A program made the position numbers and the translations under genes. The notes beneath the pieces were generated by a model. That model made no database searches. It was not told the DNA's origin and saw nothing but the letters and a program-made list of their open reading frames with translations. Shown here piece after piece: positions 26,280 through 34,301 of a stretch of DNA of 34,345 bases. Positions within the stretch are counted from its first letter, which is position 1. Every line of letters starts with the position of its first letter. Origin of the DNA: SAR92 bacterium BACL16 MAG-120619-bin48 (lineage in GTDB: Bacteria; Pseudomonadota; Gammaproteobacteria; Pseudomonadales; Porticoccaceae); the NCBI GenBank assembly GCA_001438605.1, contig LIDE01000011.1:1-34345 (forward strand), in the 5' to 3' direction.

Positions 26280-26870
26280 TTGGATACGCCCGTTGAAATA
26301 ATCGTAGGGCTGGGAAACCCCGGCCCAAACTATGATCGGACGCGTCACAATGTTGGGGCCGACTTCGTTAGGGAGCTCGCAAAATCGTGGCACGCTGATT
26401 TCAAGCACGAAACAAAATTTTACGGTGACAGCGCGAAAGTAGTTATCGACAACCGTGATATTCGACTCTTGATCCCAAGCACTTACATGAATCGCAGTGG
26501 TCAAGCCGTTGCCGCCCTCGCGCGCTTCTACCAAGTTCCTGTCGACGCCATACTGGTCGTGCACGACGAGTTAGATATGCCACCGGGCGTTGCAAAATTT
26601 AAGAAAGGCGGCGGCCATGGCGGACACAACGGTCTCCGCGATATTATTCAGAGCCTTGGAAATAATAAAGACTTCGCGCGACTGAGAATTGGCATTGGTC
26701 ATCCAGGCACTGCCAGCCAAGTTGCCGATTACGTACTCAAGAAAGCAGCGCCGAATGACCAACAACTGATTTCTAACAGCATGGATGATGCGCAGCGCGC
26801 CCTCCCCTTAGCCCTCGCCGGCCAATGGGAAAAAGCTATGACTGCTCTGCATTCGAATTACACCGGCTAG
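26280..26870 (+). CDS. pth: Peptidyl-tRNA hydrolase
   Basis: 196 residues. It frees tRNA from prematurely released peptidyl-tRNA. GLGNPGPNYDRTRHNVG contains N13 and the catalytic H23; VVHDELDMPPG carries the catalytic Asp region and KGGGHGGHNGL the third motif. TTG is the start; no ATG lies in position and only a weak AGG is upstream. Confidence 0.96.
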   Translation: MDTPVEIIVGLGNPGPNYDRTRHNVGADFVRELAKSWHADFKHETKFYGDSAKVVIDNRDIRLLIPSTYMNRSGQAVAALARFYQVPVDAILVVHDELDMPPGVAKFKKGGGHGGHNGLRDIIQSLGNNKDFARLRIGIGHPGTASQVADYVLKKAAPNDQQLISNSMDDAQRALPLALAGQWEKAMTALHSNYTG

Positions 26871-26893
26871 CGAATTAGCACAGGAATTTTACT

Positions 26894-27985
26894 ATGGGTT
26901 TTAATTGCGGAATTGTCGGTCTACCCAATGTTGGCAAATCGACCCTCTTCAACGCCTTGACCAAGGCCGGTATCAGCGCGGAAAATTTTCCATTCTGCAC
27001 CATCGAGCCAAACACTGGCATTGTACCCATTCCCGATCCACGCCAAGACCGCATCGCGCAAATTGTTAAACCCGAGCGAATCGTGCCAACCAGCATGGAA
27101 TTTGTCGATATCGCAGGACTCGTCGCCGGCGCATCCAAAGGCGAAGGGCTCGGCAACAAATTTCTCGCCAATATTCGCGAAACCGACGCCATTGCACACG
27201 TTGTGCGCTGCTTTGACGACGACAACGTCATTCACGTCGATGGCAAAATTAGCCCGCTCGACGACATCGACGTGATCAACACCGAGCTTGCCCTCGCAGA
27301 CCTTGAGAGCGTTGAAAAAGCCCTTCTCCGCGTCGCCAAGGCCGCCAAAGGCAAAGACCAAGATGCCGTAGCCCTGAAGCAAGTGGCTGAAAAAATCCTG
27401 CCGCATCTCAACGAAGCAAAGCCATTGCGCGCCTTCCCGTTGACCGCTGATGAGCTCAAAGTACTCAGACCGTTAAGTCTGCTGACCCTCAAGCCAACCA
27501 TGTACATTGCCAACGTCGACGAAGACGGCTTCGACAATAACCCCTATCTTGACGCAGTTATCGCCATCGCCAAAGAAGACGGATCGATAGTTGTTCCTAT
27601 CTGCAATAAATTAGAAGCAGAAATAGCCGAGTTAGAAGATGACGAAAGAGCCGAGTTTCTACAAGAGATGGGCATGGACGAGCCTGGCCTAAACCGCGTA
27701 ATACGCGCTGGTTATAGCCTACTTGGCTTGCAGACCTACTTCACAGCAGGGGTCAAAGAAGTGCGCGCTTGGACCATTCCAGTGGGCGCCACCGCACCCC
27801 AAAGCGCCGGTAAAATACATACCGACTTTGAAAAAGGGTTTATCCGCGCAGAAATTATTGGTTATGACGACTACATCGCCGGAAATGGCGAGCAGGGAGC
27901 AAAAGACGCTGGGAAATGGCGTCTCGAAGGAAAGGACTATATTGTCAAGGATGGCGACGTAATACACTTCCGCTTCAATGTTTAG
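26894..27985 (+). CDS. ychF: Redox-regulated ATPase YchF (Obg-related)
   Basis: 363 residues, usual length. The P-loop is GLPNVGKST (9-17), with switch region [19 protein letters not shown] and the family's NVDEDG at the nucleotide-specificity site, then a C-terminal TGS-like domain ([21 protein letters not shown], split as [10 protein letters not shown] and [14 protein letters not shown]). It is an ATPase associated with ribosomes and oxidative-stress control. It follows pth by 23 nt. Confidence 0.97.
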   Translation: MGFNCGIVGLPNVGKSTLFNALTKAGISAENFPFCTIEPNTGIVPIPDPRQDRIAQIVKPERIVPTSMEFVDIAGLVAGASKGEGLGNKFLANIRETDAIAHVVRCFDDDNVIHVDGKISPLDDIDVINTELALADLESVEKALLRVAKAAKGKDQDAVALKQVAEKILPHLNEAKPLRAFPLTADELKVLRPLSLLTLKPTMYIANVDEDGFDNNPYLDAVIAIAKEDGSIVVPICNKLEAEIAELEDDERAEFLQEMGMDEPGLNRVIRAGYSLLGLQTYFTAGVKEVRAWTIPVGATAPQSAGKIHTDFEKGFIRAEIIGYDDYIAGNGEQGAKDAGKWRLEGKDYIVKDGDVIHFRFNV

Positions 27986-28003
27986 CCACGTCAGTAATAC
28001 GCC

Positions 28004-28954
28004 TTGAGCGAAATAAGCGGACGCTGGAAACTCGGGTTATTGCTGGCTCTCACCACAGCCATATTGTGGGGCCTACTGCCGATCGCACTAAAAGGCGTGA
28101 TGCAGACCCTCGACCCAATCACCACAACGTTTTTCCGCTTCTTTCTCGCCGCCGTGCTGCTCACCCCATACATCCTACTAAAGCATAAAAACAGCCAAAT
28201 GCCCGAAAAAGGCAGCCGCTTCCGCTCGCCAAAACTGCTTATGCAACTTCTTGCCGCTGGGCTACTTCTCGCTGGCAATTACGCCCTTTATATTCTCGGT
28301 CTTGAAAAGACCACCGCCGAAGCCGCCCAGGTAATGATTCAGGTTGCACCCATGCTATTGCTACTCAGTGGTCTGTGGGTTTTCGGCGAGCATTTCTCCA
28401 GAACACAGTGGCTAGGGTTCCTCAGCTTCGCCTTAGGGCTAGTACTGTTTTTTTACCATCGCCTGCACGACCTGTTTTTCGCCTTTAGCGACTACGGCGT
28501 CGGCATGCTCTTGGTATTTGTCGCCGCCCTACTGTGGACAGGGTACGGCATCCTCCAGAAGTTCCTACTAAAAGCCTTTAGCTCACAGGAAACCATGGTT
28601 ATATTTTACTGGATCGGTGCCGTATCGTTCTTACCCTTCTCCGACTTCAGTAAAATGGCCGAGCTCTCCCAATGGCAATGGGGACTGCTGATTTTCTGCG
28701 GCCTCAACACACTTATAGCCTACGGCAGTTTTGCAGAAGCATTAGCCCACATAGAAGCATCAAAAGTTAGCGCTGTGATCGCACTGCCACCCGTATTCAC
28801 AGTCGCAGCAGTTCATATAATACCGATAGAAGGGATAGTGGTAGAAGCGCTAGGCGTGCTGTCAGTCATCGGCGCAGTCATGGTCGTAGGCGGTTCCATG
28901 GTCACCGCACTCTACAAGCAACAGCCCCAGCCAGACCCAAAAAAGCGCCCCTGA
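28004..28954 (+). CDS. EamA/DMT-superfamily transporter
   Basis: 316 residues with ten hydrophobic segments in two EamA repeats: the first begins LTTAILWGLLPIALKGV, the second FVAALLWTGYGILQKFLL. The family includes exporters of amino acids and metabolites; the substrate is unknown. A TTG at 28004 is taken as start; no ribosome-binding site is evident. It begins 18 nt after ychF and may be read through from it. The Pro/Lys tail PQPDPKKRP is cytoplasmic. Confidence 0.9.
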   Translation: MSEISGRWKLGLLLALTTAILWGLLPIALKGVMQTLDPITTTFFRFFLAAVLLTPYILLKHKNSQMPEKGSRFRSPKLLMQLLAAGLLLAGNYALYILGLEKTTAEAAQVMIQVAPMLLLLSGLWVFGEHFSRTQWLGFLSFALGLVLFFYHRLHDLFFAFSDYGVGMLLVFVAALLWTGYGILQKFLLKAFSSQETMVIFYWIGAVSFLPFSDFSKMAELSQWQWGLLIFCGLNTLIAYGSFAEALAHIEASKVSAVIALPPVFTVAAVHIIPIEGIVVEALGVLSVIGAVMVVGGSMVTALYKQQPQPDPKKRP

Positions 28955-28987
28955 CCGAGAACCCATCGCCACTGCCGCCTGTTAGAA

Positions 28988-29056
28988 GATCAGCATTTAT
29001 GTTGAAACACTGAGACTTCTGGACATCTCGGTTTAACAAAGCAAAAAATGCTGATC
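28988..29056. repeat. 69-nt nested hairpin downstream of the EamA gene
   Basis: GATCAGCATTT (28988-28998) pairs perfectly with AAATGCTGATC (29046-29056). Inside it TGTTGAAAC/GTTTAACA (29000-29008, 29031-29038; one bulged G) and C-GAGA/TCTC-G (29010-29015, 29026-29030; one bulge) continue the stem, so almost the whole segment folds. There is no T-run after it. It could be a small mobile repeat (REP/MITE-like) or a 3'-end RNA structure. Confidence 0.55.
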
Positions 29057-29242
29057 CAGACAATATTGGCAAGCCCCGATCAGAGGCTCCGTCCATTATG
29101 AGAAGATTTTAAATTCAATTTGATGGCCTAGGCAGCATTTTCGAAAAACGTGCTCCAGATCAACTTAAAGTGTGATCTGCATCACCCTCAAAATAGCCGC
29201 AAGTCGAAATCAAACTTTGTGACCACCGCGAACGCTAGACTA

Positions 29243-29271
29243 TTGACAAATTAGCGTTGGATGGCGAAAAT
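29243..29271 (+). promoter_or_regulatory. tRNA-Met promoter with GC-rich discriminator
   Basis: TTGACA (29243-29248) matches the -35 consensus exactly; GAAAAT (29266-29271) follows after 17 nt. The next bases (GCGCGCCCC) are a GC-rich discriminator, as in stringently controlled stable-RNA promoters. Start near 29278. The stretch 29057-29242 shows nothing recognisable. Confidence 0.65.
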
Positions 29272-29305
29272 GCGCGCCCCACCTCGGGGACTGTCTTGTT
29301 TTTAT

Positions 29306-29382
29306 GGCTACGTAGCTCAGTTGGTTAGAGCACAGCATTCATAATGCTGGGGTCGGTGGTTCAAGTCCACCCGTAGCTACCA
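29306..29382 (+). tRNA. tRNA-Met, elongator (anticodon CAT)
   Basis: 77 nt with encoded CCA. Acceptor GGCTACG pairs with CGTAGCT (one G-U at the end); anticodon stem CAGCA/TGCTG encloses TTCATAA with CAT at 29340-29342; T-loop GGTTCAAGTCC. Closely resembles E. coli metT-type elongator tRNA rather than initiator (G-U/Watson-Crick first pair). An integrase gene lies 179 nt downstream. Confidence 0.96.
29361..29382 (+). other. Probable attL core in the 3' end of tRNA-Met
   Basis: P4-family integrases recombine at the 3' end of tRNA genes, and one lies just downstream pointing away. The 3' tRNA segment is therefore the likely core. No second copy of it is present in the window, so the right junction is outside. 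Confidence 0.55.
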
Positions 29383-29409
29383 CATACCAGACCACAGAAG
29401 TCCAACGAA

Positions 29410-29441
29410 GTCCTTAAAGCCCTGTTAATAAGGGACTTTTT
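29410..29441 (+). terminator. Probable terminator after tRNA-Met
   Basis: GTCCTT (29410-29415) can pair with AAGGGAC (29430-29436) with one bulge, followed by TTTTT (29437-29441). It lies 28 nt past the tRNA. Confidence 0.45.
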
Positions 29442-29490
29442 GGTTTTACTGCTCCCTCAAAGTCCGTTAAACTCCTACTGAATCCAAGAT

Positions 29491-29543
29491 TTTTGACGGT
29501 ATTTTTGACGGTATTTCCCGACACCTCGGATTGCATACCGTCA
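29491..29543. repeat. Integrase arm-type repeats / int operator
   Basis: TTTTTGACGGTA is perfectly tandemly repeated (29491-29502, 29503-29514), and its core TGACGGTA recurs inverted as TACCGTCA at 29536-29543, 18 nt before the integrase ATG. This arrangement suits arm-binding sites of the integrase that also overlap its promoter. Confidence 0.6.
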
Positions 29544-29560
29544 TTTAGAGGAAAGCTGAC

Positions 29561-30790
29561 ATGCAAAAACTTACAGCCACGGCGGTAACGCAAGCAAAGC
29601 CGAAACCTAAGCCATACAGTCTAAGCGACGGCGGTGGAATGTACTTGTTGGTAAACGCGACAGGCAAGTATTGGAGGTATGATTATCGATTTGCGGGTAA
29701 AAGAAAAACGCTGGCCCTCGGTGTCTATCCAGCAACCAGTCTCAAGCAAGCCCGTGAAAAACATCAACGAGCAAGAGAGAATCTTGCTAACGATATTGAC
29801 CCTAGCACACATAAGAAAGCCACATCCGCGGCAACGCACGCTGCGCTGGCAAACAGCTTCGAATTACTCGCAATCGAGTGGAGCAAAACGCGTAGCAAAA
29901 AGTCGGATAGCACAGAGAAGAGACAGAATGCTCTGCTGGAGAAGGACTTGCTCCCTCACCTCGGCAAGCGCCCTATCGCTGATATCAAAGCACCCGAACT
30001 ACTGAAGACTCTGCGCAAAATCGAAAGCAGAGGTGCAATAGAAACTGCTCATCGAGCTAAACGACTCGCAGGTCAAATTTTTCGTTACGCGGTGGCAACC
30101 GGCCGCGCCGAACGAGACCCTAGTGTTGATTTGAAAGACGCCCTCACTCAACCCATCAAAACCCACTTCAACTCTATTACTGAACCTGCTGAAGTTGGGC
30201 CTCTTATAGCAGCAATTAACAACTACCAAGCTACACCTGTTGTAATGGCTGCTTTAAAGTTAACCCCTCTTCTTTTTTGCCGCCCGGGCGAGCTCCGTCA
30301 CCTAGAGTGGACCGAAGTGAATTTCGCCGAGACCAGAATCGAGCTACCAGCGTCTAAAATGAAAATGAAAGAGCCACACATCATCCCACTGGCTTCGCAA
30401 GCTATAGCTATTTTAAAAGAGTTACAGCCCATAACTGGTAGAGGTAAATACGTCTTTCCTGGCGCTCGAGGTGCCAGCCGCCCTTTATCTGAGAACGGAG
30501 TACGAACAGCGCTTAGAACACTAGGCTATACGAATGACCAGATTAGCCCGCATGGCTTCAGGGCGACGGCGCGGACAATTCTTGATGAAATTCTTAACTT
30601 CCCAGTCGATTGGATAGAACACCAACTAGCCCATGCAGTTAAAGATGCTAATGGCAGAGCTTATAACCGCACCAAACATTTGCCCCAACGTAAAAAAATG
30701 ATGCAAACATGGGCTGATTATTTGGACGGTTTAGCAAACGGAAATAATAATATTTTGCCTTTACGGAGAATGGCAGATGAGCAAAACTGA
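29561..30790 (+). CDS. int: Tyrosine integrase, P4 type (DUF4102 arm-binding domain)
   Basis: 409 residues, with AGAGGAAAG just upstream. The N-terminal arm-binding domain reads LSDGGGMYLLVNATGKYWR and LGVYPATSLKQAREK. The catalytic residues are R241 (CRPGELRHLEW), H331 and R334 (HGFRATART), a second His in the LAHAV motif and nucleophile Y368 (AYNRTKH). It should recombine the element with the tRNA-Met 3' end. Its last 14 nt overlap the next gene. Confidence 0.95.
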   Translation: MQKLTATAVTQAKPKPKPYSLSDGGGMYLLVNATGKYWRYDYRFAGKRKTLALGVYPATSLKQAREKHQRARENLANDIDPSTHKKATSAATHAALANSFELLAIEWSKTRSKKSDSTEKRQNALLEKDLLPHLGKRPIADIKAPELLKTLRKIESRGAIETAHRAKRLAGQIFRYAVATGRAERDPSVDLKDALTQPIKTHFNSITEPAEVGPLIAAINNYQATPVVMAALKLTPLLFCRPGELRHLEWTEVNFAETRIELPASKMKMKEPHIIPLASQAIAILKELQPITGRGKYVFPGARGASRPLSENGVRTALRTLGYTNDQISPHGFRATARTILDEILNFPVDWIEHQLAHAVKDANGRAYNRTKHLPQRKKMMQTWADYLDGLANGNNNILPLRRMADEQN

Positions 30791-31136
30791 CTCGATATTC
30801 AAACGCCTCGAACGTCTAAAACATATAGGTGAACAACTAGCATTTAAGGAGCTTTCGCTTAGAGACAAAAAATTCTTATCAGACGCCTTAATAAGAATAG
30901 GCGAAGGCGAAGATCCATCAGTTGCCCTCGATATCAAGGGACGAGCCGGTGAGAGTAAAGGAAGCAAGGCGCGTGATGCCGCAGACCGTAAATTACTAGT
31001 TAAAATGACAATCCAAGCTAAACGAGATGCGGGAGAGTTGATAGACGATATAATTTTCGAGCTTGGCGAGAATGGAAAACATATATTTGGCCTTACAGAG
31101 GAGACTCTAAGAACCTATGCCCAAGAAAACAGGTAG
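30777..31136 (+). CDS. Hypothetical protein, 119 aa, coupled to the integrase gene
   Basis: Not recognised. It overlaps the integrase end by 14 nt, with GGAG (30765-30768) upstream, so it is probably translationally coupled. The sequence is charged and mostly helical, with two parts: SLRDKKFLSDALIRIGEGEDPSVALDI (about 27-53) and a Lys/Arg/Glu-rich C-terminal half ending in GLTEETLRTYAQEN. No membrane segment, Cys or catalytic motif is seen. A DNA-binding accessory or directionality factor is possible but unsupported. Confidence 0.65.
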   Translation: MSKTDSIFKRLERLKHIGEQLAFKELSLRDKKFLSDALIRIGEGEDPSVALDIKGRAGESKGSKARDAADRKLLVKMTIQAKRDAGELIDDIIFELGENGKHIFGLTEETLRTYAQENR

Positions 31137-31145
31137 CACCTAGAA

Positions 31146-31179
31146 GGATTGAAATAGCTAATTTCGATCTTTTCAATCC
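31146..31179. repeat. Perfect 9-bp inverted repeat between the orphan gene and alpA
   Basis: GGATTGAAA (31146-31154) and TTTCAATCC (31171-31179) flank 16 nt; an inner GAAAT/ATTTC pair overlaps it. It lies 9 nt after a stop codon and 55 nt before the AlpA gene, so it may be a terminator or an operator for the regulator. Confidence 0.45.
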
Positions 31180-31234
31180 CAAAACTCATTCTGTTCTACT
31201 TCGATACTCAATAGTCATTTGGAGTTTCTTAGTC

Positions 31235-31450
31235 ATGAACATACACCCCGAGACTTCGGTCCGCCCGGACCCCTTACTCTCCCTTCCGGAAGTTCTATCT
31301 ATTGTCGGTGTCGCTCCATCTACGTGGTGGGCAGGAGTCGCATCAGGGAAATTCCCTCGCCCTGTGAAATGCGGCCGACGTTCGTTCTGGCCACAGAGTG
31401 TAATCGCAGAGTTTATTGAAAATCTTAAACGTGCTGGGAGTGATCGATGA
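31235..31450 (+). CDS. AlpA-family regulator / excisionase-like protein
   Basis: 71 residues with a MerR-like winged helix: LLSLPEVLSIVGVAPSTWWAG, then GKFPRPVKCGRRSFWPQSVI (AlpA hallmark: xFPxPxKxGxRxxxW). In P4-like elements such proteins control integrase expression and excision. GGAG lies 10 nt upstream. Its stop codon overlaps the primase start (ATGA). Confidence 0.88.
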   Translation: MNIHPETSVRPDPLLSLPEVLSIVGVAPSTWWAGVASGKFPRPVKCGRRSFWPQSVIAEFIENLKRAGSDR

Positions 31451-32547
31451 ATATTCAACGGGAGCCAATGTGGGAGCTCATCGACGAACATGCTGGCGTG
31501 TTCGAGCTCCGCGGAATAAGACCGGGATTACCGACCAGAACAAAAATAATTAGCTGGCAGCCATATCCTGAGGATGTAAGTCTAGAGCCAATGCTCGATG
31601 ATTTTACTGAGACGGCTCTAAATTGGGATGCAGCCGGTTATAACGTCTATGCTGTCTTCAATAACATCGACGAAGACTTCTCTGGATCGAATGTAACAGA
31701 TAAAGATATAGAGGCCCGCAGATACATATTCATAGACATTGACAGAGCTAAGAAAGCTGACTGCCCTGCAACCGATGCTGAAGTCCAACACGCAATCGAC
31801 TTGTCACATAAAATTCGACGGTTTATGGCTACGCAAGGATGGTTAGAGCCTCTGGTCGTTATGTCTGGTAATGGCGTCCATCTGTATTACTACCTTAGCT
31901 ACATGCCTAATACGCAAGAGCTGACCCAAAAAATACGTGAGTTTCTACAGCTGCTAGGTGAAAAATTCGATAACGCGCATGTGAAGGTTGATAAAGGTGT
32001 ATACAACCCCAGCCGCATCACCAAGGTCATAGGCACAACAGCTAAGAAAGGCATTGAAGCTCCCGGGCGCCCTTACAGGAAAGTCAAAATCCTCAGTTCT
32101 CCAGCGGCGTATGGCTTGTGGATGCCGTGCTTTAGTGCCTTACTCAAACAAACTCTGAGCATATTACGTTTAGGCAAGAAGCCTGTGGCCAGACCTAATA
32201 CGAGCATGGTGTCGAAACCAAAAAGCTTAGCACTAGACGACACTCCGAATAATCTAGCAAAAGTCACTAAGCTTCTCTTTAAAATCTCACCTGACTGTGA
32301 CCGGCACGACTGGTTTCCAATCGTCTGGTCGGTCCTGAGTACTGGTCTCACTGGAGCAGAAGAGTTGGCTCGTGATTGGTCGATTCAGTCTGACCGTTAT
32401 ACGGAAACGGATTTTACTAATTTGATCAGAGATTATGACCCCAGTGTTGAAGGGCAAGGTGGAAAGATTTCGGTCGGCACCCTATACCATTATGCCAAGA
32501 TCGCAGAGAAGACTACTGGGCAGGGTGGCAACGATGAGTGTGAGTAA
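31447..32547 (+). CDS. Archaeo-eukaryotic-type primase with PriCT-2 domain
   Basis: 366 residues. The primase core shows FIDID with D97 and D99, SGNGVHLYY (140-148, the S-G-x-G-x-H motif) and VDKGVYNPSRITKVIGT with D182 (third acid). This is the RepB/AEP primase pattern. The C-terminal part (about 260-345) with CDRHDWFPIVWSVLS and GQGGKISVGTLYHYAK fits a PriCT-2 domain, which passes the strand to the helicase. It probably starts replication of the excised element. It overlaps the alpA-type gene by 4 nt and the helicase gene by 14 nt. Confidence 0.85.
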   Translation: MNIQREPMWELIDEHAGVFELRGIRPGLPTRTKIISWQPYPEDVSLEPMLDDFTETALNWDAAGYNVYAVFNNIDEDFSGSNVTDKDIEARRYIFIDIDRAKKADCPATDAEVQHAIDLSHKIRRFMATQGWLEPLVVMSGNGVHLYYYLSYMPNTQELTQKIREFLQLLGEKFDNAHVKVDKGVYNPSRITKVIGTTAKKGIEAPGRPYRKVKILSSPAAYGLWMPCFSALLKQTLSILRLGKKPVARPNTSMVSKPKSLALDDTPNNLAKVTKLLFKISPDCDRHDWFPIVWSVLSTGLTGAEELARDWSIQSDRYTETDFTNLIRDYDPSVEGQGGKISVGTLYHYAKIAEKTTGQGGNDECE

Positions 32548-33928
32548 TCTAGCTACTATGCCAACTGCTTCGGCACTGAGTCCTTTGCAGGACGTCCAGA
32601 GTAATTTTGCACTACTGGACTTAGCAGGCGTGTTTTACATTCTGAGCAGAGCACAAATTGACCGGCTGCTCCATGGTCAAGGCTATTTCAGTCTGAGCTA
32701 CTACAAGGAGAAGGAAGGCAAGCTTGTGATCCGCAGGCATTTAGAAGCTCAAGCTCATGGGTTGGACGACAAGGAGGTTACTTATTTATTGTCCGACTTT
32801 ATGAAGAGCCCAAACACCCATGTCTATAACGCAGTAGCTTTTGACCCTAGACCCCAACCCCCTGAGGTATTAAACCTGTGGCGGCCTCACGCAGTGATAC
32901 CAGTACCCGGATGCTTCGCACTTATTGAGCAGTTCTTGCTTAAGATCATCTGTGACGGTGATCTGAGTAACTATAACTACCTTGTTCGCTACCTTGCGCA
33001 CATGCTCCAGAAGCCCGAGGAGAAGCCTATGGTCGCTGTTATCCTGTTGGGTGGGCAAGGTATAGGCAAAGGCGCTTTTTACACACTAATAAGGGTTATC
33101 TGGCCTTATACGATGAGGCAGGTGCAGTCCATTGAAGAAGTGACCGGCCGATTTACAGCCGCCGCACTGGAGCAGTCGTTAGGGGTATGGATGGACGAGG
33201 CTCTTTTCAGCGGTGACAAGAAGAGTAGCGATAAGCTAAAGGCGTTGATTACCGAAGATCGAATAACTATCGAAGAGAAGTACCAGCCTGCGAAAACGAT
33301 GCAGTCATTTCATCGGATATTTGGCGCATCAAACCACGAGCACTTCGCACCTACCGACCGAGATGACCGACGCTTTTTCTTTCTTAGGGTTAACGAGGCA
33401 TGGAAGCAGAACGCAGCTAAGTTTGACCCTTTGTTTGCCGCTTTTTCGGACGGGTACACGATTCCGGCATTTGTTCATCACCTATTGAGTCTCGACATCT
33501 CCAAATTCAACCCTGCTGCAGACCGACCGCGAACAACAGAGCATGCGAAGCAGAAAATACTTAGCCTTGGGGGGTTAGATCGGTTTCTGTATGAGATCTT
33601 GCAGGCTGCTGAAATACCAGCTTCAAGCAGTCTATATGGTCAACCCGCCAAAGAGTGGAACAATAAGCTTGAGGTCGCTACAGATGACCTTAGAGATGCC
33701 ATGCGAGCGTTTGACCGAGGCGCAGAAAGATATAAGCCGATTAGTGCTTCGAAGTTGAAGCCAGATTTAATAAAGATATTTCCGACGACGCGTACGATTA
33801 GGTTTCAAGACGGAGATAAGAACCGGCGAGGAATTGAGCTGCCCACCATTCACCAAGCTCGCAGGGACTTTGAGCGGCATGTCGGGTGCGTCATAAGCTG
33901 GGAGCTGGTAGATGGTGAGTTCGAATAG
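32534..33928 (+). CDS. SF3-type replicative helicase (DUF5906 family)
   Basis: 464 residues from ATG 32534, with GGGTGG upstream; a longer in-frame start at 32435 lies deep in the primase gene. Walker A is GGQGIGKG (173-180) and Walker B VWMDEA with D221/E222. Sensor N267 in FGASNHEHF and the DRDDRRFFF arginines complete the pattern of DUF5906/P4-alpha-type SF3 helicases. P4 alpha fuses primase and helicase; here the functions are in two overlapping genes. Confidence 0.88.
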   Translation: MSVSNLATMPTASALSPLQDVQSNFALLDLAGVFYILSRAQIDRLLHGQGYFSLSYYKEKEGKLVIRRHLEAQAHGLDDKEVTYLLSDFMKSPNTHVYNAVAFDPRPQPPEVLNLWRPHAVIPVPGCFALIEQFLLKIICDGDLSNYNYLVRYLAHMLQKPEEKPMVAVILLGGQGIGKGAFYTLIRVIWPYTMRQVQSIEEVTGRFTAAALEQSLGVWMDEALFSGDKKSSDKLKALITEDRITIEEKYQPAKTMQSFHRIFGASNHEHFAPTDRDDRRFFFLRVNEAWKQNAAKFDPLFAAFSDGYTIPAFVHHLLSLDISKFNPAADRPRTTEHAKQKILSLGGLDRFLYEILQAAEIPASSSLYGQPAKEWNNKLEVATDDLRDAMRAFDRGAERYKPISASKLKPDLIKIFPTTRTIRFQDGDKNRRGIELPTIHQARRDFERHVGCVISWELVDGEFE

Positions 33929-33978
33929 TAGGTATCTAGATTCGGCGTCGTCGGCTACTGGGGCTCTGATTGTGAGCA

Positions 33979-34301
33979 TGTCAGGGTATGTCGGGTTGTT
34001 GTCATGCCCCTGACAGCACGAGAGCTAATGAATACATAGGGTGGGAGGCTTCTTGTCAGGTTTGTCATACTTTTCTCCATAAATAGATAATTAAACAGGT
34101 AACTACACTGCGGAGATTTGTGGAAAAACCCGACAAGCCTGACAAAGCCAGTTAGCGCCAGTAAATAAGGGGCCTACAGTCTGTCAGGCTCCTGACATAA
34201 ACCGACAAAAAAGTGACTGCCCATTCATGAGGTCCTGTGCAAAAAAGCCCCTCAAACATCAAGAGCCCCCACTTATGACCATTAAACAGGAATTCATGAC
34301 A
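33979..34301. repeat. Iteron array and AT-rich core: probable element replication origin
   Basis: Twelve heptamers of the type TGTCRGG (or TGTCATG/TGTCATA/CCGACA variants) cluster after the helicase gene. Forward copies start at 33979, 33989, 34000, 34054, 34063 and 34182; reverse copies at 34009, 34129, 34138, 34191, 34201 and 34295. Neighbours are spaced 9-11 bp. TGTCAGGCTCCTGACA at 34182-34197 is a perfect palindrome around two bases. Forward pairs lie left and reverse pairs right of an AT-rich segment (about 34070-34128). P4-like elements have an iteron origin near the primase gene. No gene is seen from 33929 to about 34295. Confidence 0.65.
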
